Shown in pieces: positions 17,407 through 26,524 of a stretch of DNA of 64,000 nt. Numbering within the stretch: position 1 is the stretch's first letter; each line of letters opens with the position of its first letter. The translations under genes and the position numbers were made by a program. The DNA comes from Diacronema lutheri (taxonomy: Eukaryota; Haptophyta; Pavlovophyceae; Pavlovales; Pavlovaceae), in contig JAGTXO010000013.1 of NCBI GenBank assembly GCA_019448385.1, forward strand, positions 682,001 to 746,000, read 5' to 3'. Under the pieces are notes generated by a model, which was not told the DNA's origin, ran no database searches, and worked only from the letters and a program-made list of their open reading frames with translations.

Positions 17407-20400
17407 ATGGCGAGCCGGTTGTCGGCAGACGAAGTCGATTGGCTTGCCAACGTTCTGGGGACGCTCGAGCGCTCGATCGGGCAGGGCGACGTGCAGAGCG
17501 TGTCGCGGCAGCATCGGCATCTTTCGCGCCTCCGCCCCAAGCTTCTCGCCGAGGAGCACAGCGCGTCCGAAACCGTCGCGGGCAGGCTCGCCGCGGCTGC
17601 GCTCGCCGCCCTCTCGCGCACTCAGGCGATGCTCAGCCTGGACGAGGCACGGCGGGCGGAGGAGATCCGCGTACCGGCTGCCGCTCCAAGATGTACCGCC
17701 GACAGCGGCCTCGAGCGTGGCGCCTGCGCGCCCTCGCCGTCCGGCGACGCGCCGTGCAGGCCAGCCCGCGGCCTCGCGCCGCCCCGCAGCGGCGCCGAGC
17801 CGCGCCAGCCGTCGCCGCCGTCCGGCGGTACGCCGCCGCCGCGCGCGCCCGATTGCTCCAATCGCTCGCCGTGCGCAGGCGCAAAGGGCGACGCGTGCGC
17901 GCACGACCCAGCGTTTGGCGCACGCGGCGCGCTGCCGAGCTGCTCCGAACAAGCCACGTCGCCCGAGGGTCGCGAGCGCGCGCGCGCACACCCCGACTCG
18001 GCCGCGCCGACGACTCGCGCGGATGGGCGTTTGGCGAATGATGGCGCGTGCGTGCGCGAGTTACCGCGCACGCCTGCGACGCGCGCCCCGGTCACGAGGT
18101 ACGCGCGCGGCGGGAGCGAAGGCGACGAGGGCGTTGAAGGCGCGCGCCACTCGTTGGCCGGCGCGGCGGCGTGCGGCGCTGGCGAGGCGCAGCTCGATGG
18201 CCCAGACGCGCTACCCGCACCGCCGCTGCCACCCTCGCATGCGCCCGCCGCCGCCGTCGTCGAGCCGCAGCCGCGGCAGACTGGCGGTGAGGGTGATGCG
18301 CCGCGCCCATCGATCCGATCGCGCCTCTCGCTCAAGCACAGGCGCCGCTCGGCCGATGCGCGCGGTACGCAGCCGGCCGCCGCGCTCGTGAGCCCCGGCG
18401 CTGTATCGTGTGCTGGGCCCTGCGCCACCGATGGTTCAACTCGGCCGGTGGCGGACGGCGCGGAAGGTGCGCGAACGGCCAGCGCACTCGGCACGTGTGC
18501 CGCGAGCCGCCTGTTCGATTCGGGCCAGCAGGCGTTGAGCGCGCTGCTGCCGGGCGACGGCACGCGCGCGAAAAACGCGACGTCGCCGTCGCTGCGCGCT
18601 CTGCCAGCGCCGAGCACCGACGTCGACGCATCCGCGGCAGCGCTCGAGCCTCCGATCGAAACGGCCAAATGGCGAATGGGCGGCGTGCGTGGCTGTGCGG
18701 GCGGTGAGGGCGGCGCGCAGGCGGCGGAGCGCGAGCCTCGTGCGACTTGCGGCTCGCAGGAGCTAGCGGCCCGCCTCTCGCCGCCTGCGTGGCTGCCATG
18801 TCTCCCGTTCGAGTCGCCCGCTTCGCCCCCGCCGCAGACCCCGAGCGCACACCCGCGTCGCTCGCCGAGTGCGCCGGCGAGCGGCGCCGCGGCCGCCTCC
18901 GCGGAGCGGCTGCTGGCCACGCATGCGCGCGCGCGCGCGGCGGACGGGACGACACGGCGCATCACACTGGCTGATTCCACACTGGCGAATTCCACATCGG
19001 CTGATTCCTCGCCCACGAGCGGCGCGGTGCATGGCGCGGCGGATGGCGCGCAGCGTGCGTGCGACGCATCCCATCTGATCGCGCAGGGTGCGCCCGAGCG
19101 CACCAACCGCTCGCCGCCACTTGGCAGCCCGTCGCCGAGCGACGGCGCACGCGCGTGTGAGGCGGAGGCTGACGATGGCGACGGTCCGCCATGGCCTCCG
19201 GCGCGCAAGAGCGCGGGCGGAGGCGCTGGCTCAGTCGGAGGCGCGGGCGGAGGCGTGCATGATGCCGACGGCAGATGCGCAGCGGTCGTCACCTTCCGCG
19301 CGGACGAGATGGAGGACTCGTCCGACGATTCGGAGGGGCGGTCGGAGGGTGGCAGCTCGAGTCGCTCTGACGACTTTCCAGGCTTACCGCCCGCATCCTC
19401 GCCCGCGTGCGGCGCGCTGCGTCGCGCCAGCGGTCACGTCGGCGAGCTCGGCGCGAGGGGCGGCGAGCCGAAGTTGCGCGGCTGGGGCGCGGCGCTGAGC
19501 GGGGCGGGCGCCGAGACGATCAGTGTGGCGCTTGCAGCCGACGGCGGCGGCGATACGCAACTGCTGCCGCCCAGCCCTCGGTTAAGCGAATGTGAGCGCG
19601 CCGCTGCGCACGAGGTCCTCGCGCCCGCGACGCCGTCGCGCGAGACGGGCGGTGCTGGCGAGGCGAGCGGCAATGGCGGCTTCGGCCGAGCGTCGGACTA
19701 CGCGCTCGGTGGCGACAGCCAGTCACCGCGCTCGCTGCTGGCCGCGACGCCCGCCGGTGGCTCTCAGCCGTCGCCGCCAGGCTCTGCCAAGCGGCCACGC
19801 CCATCCAACGGCTTGCCCCCGAGCGCCACCCGTGAGCCGAGTACGGGCGGCGCGCTCGACGCGTCGGTAGTCGTCCGGAGGCGGATCGTGGCCGAGCGCG
19901 GCGCGTTGAGCGGCAAGGTCGTACACGCGCCGTCGCCGACCGGCGCACGCAACGAGGCGAGCCGCAGCGTGCTCGCCTCGTGCGAGCCGCTCACGGCCCT
20001 TTGCGGTGTGCACGCGCGCGCAGGCGGTGCATGTCTCTTCGAGGCGACGACGGGCGCTGACGGCGACAGCGCCTGCAGCGACGAGGACGAACCGCCCGCG
20101 CGCGCCGCTGCGCGCGCCCCGCCCTCAACGCGGCGCGCGCGACGCTTGCCAGAGGCCTATGTCGACGAGGACGTCGACGAGGACGCCTTCGACGAGGGCA
20201 TGGCTGCAAGGTGCGCATGTGCGCCCGGCGGCGGGCTGCACGCCGGGGCTTGCGGAGGTGCGCGCGTAGGAGCTGCGCCTCACCGGCCAGGCGCGGCCGA
20301 ACGGCCGGCTGATTCGAGCGTTGTCGAGATCGATCTGTGCGGGGAGAGCGACGACGATACGCCGGAGATGCGCTCCGTCCCGGCCCGTCTCGACACCGCC

Positions 20401-21225
20401 GACGATGGCGGCGCGGCGGGCGCGAGCGACAAGCCCAACGCCAACGCTGCCGCCGCGGGCACTATCCGATGTGGCGACGGACGCGAGGAAGACGCGGACG
20501 GTGGGCGCGTATGGGCAGACGAGGCGAGCGACACAATCAATGACGATGTTGACTGCGACGACGGCTGTGGCGCCGCGCGTGGCGTGCGCGCCAACGCCAC
20601 CCGCTCGCGCGTGCAAGGGGCGCATGGCATCTGGCCGGGCGGCTCTGTCGAGAGCGGGGGTGGCGAGGATAGCGTGTGCCAATGGTGCGGTGTGCTGATG
20701 GGCCAGGGCTCGTTGGCGATCGCCGTGCACGCGTCGCGCTGCCCTGCGCGGCCGGTCGCGGCGGGCACGCCCGAGCGCGGCGCGCGCGGCGGCTTCGGCT
20801 GCACCGTCGGCCTCGGCCTCGGCGTTGGCAGGGCCCGCAGCGGGGGCGGATTATACGGCGACGACATCGAGCAGCCATCGTCGTGCTCGGATGACGTCGA
20901 GGAAGCGGCAGAGCCCACGCCGCCGCCACCGACGCTTGTTGGGAGTTATCCGCACTTTTGCTCGATCGCGCAGCTGCATGCCAGCGCAAACGGCGCGTGC
21001 GGCTTTGACTGGCTCGCGCAATTTGGCGGCGTTGGCGGGGCGGTGCAGTGCGGCAGAACAGGCAGCGCGCGGCGCAAGCAGACAACGCCTAAGCCGCTGC
21101 CGCAGCCCAAGCCCAAGGGAAGCAAAGGCGGGAAAACGCGCGCAAAGGGCAAGGGCCGCCGTTTCGGCTACGGGCGTGGTGGCGGAGCGCCAACGGCAGG
21201 CGCTTGGCGGCCTCGCAGGCAATGA
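17407..21225 (+). CDS. large disordered protein with UBZ4-like zinc finger
   Basis: Single exon, 1272 residues. The start at 17407 opens a helical N-terminal region (ADEVDWLANVLGTLERSI, RQHRHLSRLRPKLLAEE, to about residue 85). A long low-complexity Ser/Ala/Pro/Gly region follows, with acidic patches (DEDVDEDAFDEG, IDLCGESDDDTPE). Near residues 1090-1115, CQWCGVLMGQ...HASRC has the C-x2-C...H-x3-C pattern of Rad18-type UBZ4 ubiquitin-binding fingers. The C-terminus is Lys/Gly/Arg-rich (KGSKGGKTRAKGKGRR), suitable for nuclear targeting or nucleic-acid contact, and just before it is a conserved-looking patch (YPHFCSIAQL, CGFDWLAQFGG). A DNA-repair or ubiquitin-linked nuclear role is an inference from the finger and acidic patches. 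Confidence 0.7.
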   Translation: MASRLSADEVDWLANVLGTLERSIGQGDVQSVSRQHRHLSRLRPKLLAEEHSASETVAGRLAAAALAALSRTQAMLSLDEARRAEEIRVPAAAPRCTADSGLERGACAPSPSGDAPCRPARGLAPPRSGAEPRQPSPPSGGTPPPRAPDCSNRSPCAGAKGDACAHDPAFGARGALPSCSEQATSPEGRERARAHPDSAAPTTRADGRLANDGACVRELPRTPATRAPVTRYARGGSEGDEGVEGARHSLAGAAACGAGEAQLDGPDALPAPPLPPSHAPAAAVVEPQPRQTGGEGDAPRPSIRSRLSLKHRRRSADARGTQPAAALVSPGAVSCAGPCATDGSTRPVADGAEGARTASALGTCAASRLFDSGQQALSALLPGDGTRAKNATSPSLRALPAPSTDVDASAAALEPPIETAKWRMGGVRGCAGGEGGAQAAEREPRATCGSQELAARLSPPAWLPCLPFESPASPPPQTPSAHPRRSPSAPASGAAAASAERLLATHARARAADGTTRRITLADSTLANSTSADSSPTSGAVHGAADGAQRACDASHLIAQGAPERTNRSPPLGSPSPSDGARACEAEADDGDGPPWPPARKSAGGGAGSVGGAGGGVHDADGRCAAVVTFRADEMEDSSDDSEGRSEGGSSSRSDDFPGLPPASSPACGALRRASGHVGELGARGGEPKLRGWGAALSGAGAETISVALAADGGGDTQLLPPSPRLSECERAAAHEVLAPATPSRETGGAGEASGNGGFGRASDYALGGDSQSPRSLLAATPAGGSQPSPPGSAKRPRPSNGLPPSATREPSTGGALDASVVVRRRIVAERGALSGKVVHAPSPTGARNEASRSVLASCEPLTALCGVHARAGGACLFEATTGADGDSACSDEDEPPARAAARAPPSTRRARRLPEAYVDEDVDEDAFDEGMAARCACAPGGGLHAGACGGARVGAAPHRPGAAERPADSSVVEIDLCGESDDDTPEMRSVPARLDTADDGGAAGASDKPNANAAAAGTIRCGDGREEDADGGRVWADEASDTINDDVDCDDGCGAARGVRANATRSRVQGAHGIWPGGSVESGGGEDSVCQWCGVLMGQGSLAIAVHASRCPARPVAAGTPERGARGGFGCTVGLGLGVGRARSGGGLYGDDIEQPSSCSDDVEEAAEPTPPPPTLVGSYPHFCSIAQLHASANGACGFDWLAQFGGVGGAVQCGRTGSARRKQTTPKPLPQPKPKGSKGGKTRAKGKGRRFGYGRGGGAPTAGAWRPRRQ

Positions 21226-21724
21226 CCGCCTTCCTTCGCACGACCTGAGCCCTTGGCCACGTGCACGTCAAGCGTGGACTGCTCGTGTGCGGGCTTGGCG
21301 AGCGTGACAAGGAGGGCAGGGTGGGTGCGGGCCCTCCCATCCATCGTCCACGCGCATTTCATCGTCGGCCGTCGAGGCGCATGCACCTTGCCCCATCCCC
21401 TCGCTGATCCCTGCGTCATGCCCGTTGTCGCTGATCCCCGCATCCTGCCAACTGCCCTCGCCGATCGCCATTCGCCGCACCCTGGCCCATTTCCACGCCG
21501 ATCCCCGCACCCTGGCCCATTTCCACGCCGATCTCCGCACCCTGCCCCATTTCCACGCCGATCGCCCCGCGCAACCCCCGCGAGCTTCCCGCCGCATCGT
21601 GGCGCTCACGCTGCGGCCGCGGCGCGTAATGCCGTCTCTCCGCCCACGCTGACGAGGCGAGCGTGCAGCGCAACGGCGCGAGTGCCGAGGCTTCCGAGCG
21701 GCTCCTTGGGCGCCGTGTGCACGC
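21226..21724. other. intergenic region with 30-bp tandem repeat
   Basis: 499 bp between the stops of two convergent genes. It holds three copies of a 30-bp repeat at 21481-21570 and a partial degenerate copy upstream. No supported coding sequence; the frames that cross it are repetitive shadows. Confidence 0.6.
21481..21570. repeat. 30-bp tandem repeat, three units
   Basis: Units at 21481-21510, 21511-21540 and 21541-21570, each beginning CCTGSCCCATTTCCACGCCG; the third diverges in its last ten bases. A weaker relative of the unit precedes it near 21450-21480. Confidence 0.9.
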
Positions 21725-24700
21725 CTAAGGCCTCTCGCGTTTGAAGCCACAAACACGCTCGTCGCCGTCGTGCGTGGGCGCGTGCACCTGCAGCGCGCGC
21801 GAATCGGTGTCCTTCTGCTGCAGCATGCTCTCGAACGAGTGCGCGATCGCGTGGCCGAGCTGCGCCGCGTCCAATCGGACTGCGGCGCCGAGCGCATGGA
21901 GCGCACGCAACGCGGCGACGTGCTCGTCCAGCACGCGCGCCTGATCGCCGAGCCGCGCACGTGCGTCGCCGTTCGCCGCGAGCGTCGAGGTCTGCACGAC
22001 GTGCGTTAAGAAGGAGGCGAGCATGTTGTGCAGCAAACCTCGGCCCTTCACGCGGTGGCCGAGCAAGTCGTTGAGCAGCCACTTGAGCTGCAGGTCAAGC
22101 AGGTCGCTCACCTTCTTCTCTGCGCACAGGATCCATTCGTGTTGCGCCCTCGTCACCTTGCGCTCAACCGGCGAGCTGCCCGCCGCCGAGCTCGGCCCTT
22201 GCACTGCGGTGGCTTGTGCATGGTCACCGATGGGCACGGACGGCGTGAGGCACGAGCTCCGGATCAGCGCAAAGACGTCAAGTGCCGTCTTCACGTCGCA
22301 CGCCTCGCGCTCTGTGAGCACGGTGGCCCGCAGCGCGACGGAGCGCTCCTGCGCGCCGCGCGTCGCAGGCGAGGGGGCGGCGACACGCAGCGCACAAGGC
22401 GCACGGTGGGCGCGTGCGGAAGCACATCGCCGCCACCGCCGTGGCAACCGCGCGGCGCAGGGGCTTCGTACTCGCAGGATGAGCTTCGTGATGTAATTGA
22501 TCGGCCTGTTCGGGAGCAGGTCAGGCGCCCTCTGCCTTGCGCGGAAGAAGTCTGCTCTCCTGCTCATGAGCGGCATATGAATTCCGTGCGCGTACACGGT
22601 CTGCAGCAGCTGCTGCGACGTGCTGCCCTCCAGCGCGTCGGAGTGCAGCTTTGACATCTCCTCAATCACGATGATCAATACGCTGTCGAACAGGTCGTCG
22701 AGCTCCGGGTCGATGCGCACCATCAGCTCCTGCAAAGTGCGCGGGCAAGCGGCAGAGGGCGCAAGGGGTTGAGCGGAGGGGCGAGGGGCGGGAGATGGGG
22801 CGGGGGGGGGGGGGGGAGGTTTGCTGCCGAATGGCGCGGCCGTGCGGGGCGCGGGCTCGCCGGCGCACACCTCGTAATCACCGAGTGTGCCGGTTGGGAA
22901 CGCGATCGGCATCAGCTCGAGTCCGTGGTAGTTGCCGCCGTGCGCGGGCTCGATCGCATTGATCGCCTTGAGGGCCGAGTTGGCTGTTTTGCGGAAGCGG
23001 TCAAAGCAGCACTGCTGCTTGTGACGTGCGGCATCGCTGGTCAGCTCGTCGTACACGCTCGGGTCGGCGCGAAAGTAGTTCGCGACGACGTCGCGCAGCT
23101 CGATCTTCGCCTCCTCGAAACGCTCGCGCACCGCACTTTGCACGCTGTCGAGCGCGAGCTGGAACGCGTCGTTGCGTGGCTTGAGCATCTTCGTGGCGAG
23201 ATCAACGAGCGAGAGGGGGATCTGCGAGCTCGAGTCGTCGAGGGTGGACGCGATGCGGCCGCGAAGCTGCGGCAGCGTGTGGTTGCACAGCTGCGCGATC
23301 GCGCCGAGCAGCGCCGAGTGGTTGAGCTCCTCGATCATGCCGAGCAGGGTGAGCATCCCCGAGTGCTTGTCGGCGAGCGCCGCGCGGTCCGGCCGCTCGC
23401 GCCGGTTAAGCGCGGCGCTCGTGTGCAAGAGCACGTAGACGGGCAGCATTCGCGTGTCGCGCACCAGCTCGTCAATCTCGATGTCCGTGCACCACCGCTC
23501 GCCCGCGTGCGGCCGCGTCTCTACCGGCACGTCCGTGTGCTGGGGGAGCATGCGCTCGAGCTGCTTCCTCTTGGCAAGGAGCTGCCGCTTGTACGTTTCG
23601 CGTGACGAGGTGATGAGATCGGTGCAAATCCGCATCTCGCCCTCCTCGCTCAGCTGCGACGGCAAGAGGCCACGGTGGACGTACTCGCCTGCGCGGCACG
23701 TGTGCGCCCGCGGCGGCCCCGCGCAGCGGCGCGCGTCGGCGGCGCGGCGCGCGCGCGCAAGCCTGCACGCCGGCGTGCGTGCGGCGCGTACGGTTGAAGA
23801 CAAAGTCAACACGCATGCGCCTGAGCAGCACCGCCTCGAGGACGCCGTAGTCGTTGAGCTTCTTCATCGCCTCTTGGTCGCCGCCGAGACTGCGCGAGAG
23901 CACGACGATGACTGCGCCCGTCGAGCCGTGCGTAACGGCCGCATGCGTCTGCAGCTGCTCCAGCGGGCTGGCGGTGTTGAGGCCAGGCAGATCAACAAGG
24001 CCGTTGCCTCCCTCGAGTACCGTGCACGGCTGGTAGATCGTCACCCGCCGCACGGCGAGCGCGCCGACCGAGCGTGAGCGCATGAGCTCGCGCAACTTGG
24101 CGTGCACGAGCAGCTGATCGAGATGCAGTGACTTGCCGCCGCCGACGAACGTGCGATACGGCTGCTTGACGAGCGTGGCTATCTCGTCGCACACGCGCAC
24201 GTCGTGCGCGCTCGCGGGCAGCTCGTCGTCGAGCGCGTCGTCGTCAAGCGCAAGCGACGAGTCGTCGGCGAGCGTGCCCGTCGTCACCATCTTGTACTGC
24301 GCGTACGCGAGCCTGACCTCGTTGGCCTCCTGGTCAAAGTCAACGGACCTGCGCATCTTGACGTACTCAAACGCGCGCTCCTGCATCTCAGCATGCGTCC
24401 ACCAGTGCACGCTCAGCTGCATGACCTGCCCGTATCTCAGCGACGTGGCGACGGCCGTCGTCGTGTTGGCCTGATCGCCGCACGGCAGCACGTACGTCTC
24501 AAACGGATTCTTCGCACTGCGCCTGTCAGCAAGGTTGTGCTCGCGAAGCTGCCGCTCGCGCTGGCTCGCGGCATCCGCGCTGCGCTGCACGTCCGTGTCC
24601 GACGGCTCGAGCAGTTCGAGCGCCCAGTGCGCACGCAGCTCGTCGTTACGCAGCAGCTCAGCAAACGGCGGCACCTCATTGTCCTCATTGTCGCGCGCTC

Positions 24701-26181
24701 GCGGGTGCCCGCTGTCGAGTAGCCCCTCAAGCTGATAATCATCGATGGAGCTCGCGCCGTAGGCCACGTCGCCCTTGCTCGACAAGTAGAGAAGCGCGTT
24801 CGCGAGCGTGCTTTTCCCTGCGCACCGCACGTGCGCGCGCCGCCGGCCGATTGGACGGCACCCTCCGCGCGCGACAGGTGGCGGTGCAGCGGTGCGGCGG
24901 GCAAGCGCGCGCGCGCAGAGGCGCGCGCTCGCGCGCGCGCGCGCGCGCGCACCGATCCCGTTCATGCCGACGAGGCACGCCTCGTAGCCGACGGACGAGC
25001 GCGTGCGCTGCAGCAGCTCGCGCACGGCGAGCCGCGGTGCTTCGACGATGCTCGAATCAATCACGCTGCTTGCGACTTCGTCGAGAAGGCTCTCGGTGGC
25101 CTTGAGCGCGCGCGCGAGCTCATGCTTGAGCGGCGGCACCTCGCTCGCGGCGTCGGCGGCAGCACGCGGCGTCGGCCCCACGAGCGACCCATCCTCGCCG
25201 GGCTTGACGAGGAGGCCGAAGCGATCGTCATCGAGCTGATAGAGGCAGATGGGCATGGGCCCGTCGGGCACGTGCTCGCCCATCACGAGCACGCGGCGCT
25301 TTCCCTCGGCCGGCGTGAGCAGCCGCAGCGGCAGCAGCTTCGCCTCATGCAGCGCGCGCAGGCAGCGCGCGTGCGCGTCGCGGAGCTTGCTACGGCACTC
25401 GTCCGCACGGAGCGCATTGAGCTTGGCGCGCGGCTCGTCGGAAGGCACGCCGAGCGCACCGGCGGCATGCACGCGCACCTGCTCGATTCGTGTCGGCGTG
25501 CGCAGGCCTCGATGCACCGCCTCGAGCAGCTCGGTTGCGTGCTCGCGCGGCTCTGGGCAAAGTCCGTACTCCAACGCGTGCGTGCACAGCATCGCAAATT
25601 TCTTGTCCTCGTCCGCGCACGGGAAGTTGAGGACGACGTAGCCCTTGACGTCGAGCCTCTCGGCCCGGGGCACATACTTCATGCTCTTCTCTGCCCTGTC
25701 CTGCCCGGTGTACACCTGCATGGCCGGCGGCGCGGTGCGGCGCGTGAGCGAGCGCGCGACACGCGCCTTCGCGCCCGGCGTCGAGCGTACGCGCGCCCAC
25801 CTCGTGATTCGGGTGCTTGCTCAAGAAGGCATCGAGCTTCTCCTCGGTCGGCGCGACGCATCCCTTGACGAGCTTCTGGCTCGTCTTGTTCCACAGAGCC
25901 ACGTGGCGCTTGCCTGCGATCATCACGCTCAAGTCGTCGTCGAGGAAGCGCCGCAACGAGTCGGCCGCGCGGCTATCGCGCACGACCGCGTTGAGCTCGT
26001 CGACGTTCGCGGCCATGAGCTCGGACTCGCGCTGAAAAGCGGCGCTGAGCTCGCGGAGCCGCTTGGGGCCAATGCGCGGCACGACGTGCAGCGTGGCGAT
26101 GTGTGGGGACAGCATCGGATGCTCGCAGATTTGGACGAGTCCAAAATGATCATATTTCAAACTTAATACCTCCGGGCACAT
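21725..26181 (-). CDS. dynamin-superfamily GTPase (SLIP-GC-like), six exons
   Basis: Exons 26181-25801, 25715-24953, 24817-23792, 23688-22871, 22729-22472 and 22348-21725 join in frame to 1289 residues; introns are 85, 135, 103, 141 and 123 bp. Splicing of the second intron rebuilds the P-loop G-M-N-G-I-G-K-S-T (about residues 376-384), cut between G1 halves. Also visible: GDQANTTTAVATSLRYG (switch I-like), VDLPGLNTASP (DxxG, about 655), STGAVIVVLSRSLGGDQEA, and VDFVFNRE at an exon junction, where NKxD would be expected. A long helical C-terminal region follows. The pattern matches nuclear GTPase SLIP-GC-type proteins, large GTPases with roles in genome maintenance, but this assignment is by motif only. 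Near the N-terminus VVPRIGPKRLREL resembles a helix-hairpin-helix. The first 15 codons are AT-rich, so the start may instead be the ATG at 26115. Confidence 0.75.
22802..22816. repeat. G15 homopolymer in intron 4 of the GTPase gene
   Basis: C15 in the gene's sense strand, inside the 141-bp intron 22730-22870. Confidence 0.9.
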
Positions 26182-26275
26182 TTAAATTGGGAAATCCAGG
26201 CATAATTATAAATTACTTATTCTACGAGGCTTAATGGTCTCGAGGCTTATATTCTGCGAGTCTGCGATTGTTTCC
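26133..26275. other. AT-rich island at the GTPase gene 5' end
   Basis: Roughly 140 bp distinctly AT-richer than the rest of the window, with runs such as AATTATAAATTACTTATT. It overlaps the proposed first codons of the GTPase gene and its upstream region. It could be a promoter with an AT-rich core or the remnant of a small insertion. The 26182-26524 interval otherwise holds no gene. Confidence 0.6.
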
Positions 26276-26317
26276 GCAGGAGCGCCGCCTGCTGTGCGTG
26301 CAGGGGGGGGAGGGCTC

Positions 26318-26341
26318 GGGGGGGGGGGGGGGGGGGGGGGG
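26318..26341. repeat. G24 homopolymer, intergenic
   Basis: G24 preceded by a G8 run at 26303-26310. It lies between the GTPase gene 5' end and the lysyl-tRNA synthetase stop. Confidence 0.9.
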
Positions 26342-26524
26342 TTGAGGGCGCTCGGGGCGCCATGTGTCGCGAGAGTTCCGCACACCGCGGCATGACGCGA
26401 CCAGCGAGCGTGAGCGCGCCGGTCCGCGGTAGCATCGAGCAACGCGTCGCCCAGCGCGCCTCACGCAGCGAGCCAGCTGGCCGTCGGCGGCGTCGCCCTG
26501 GGCCGACGCCTATTTATTACATAC

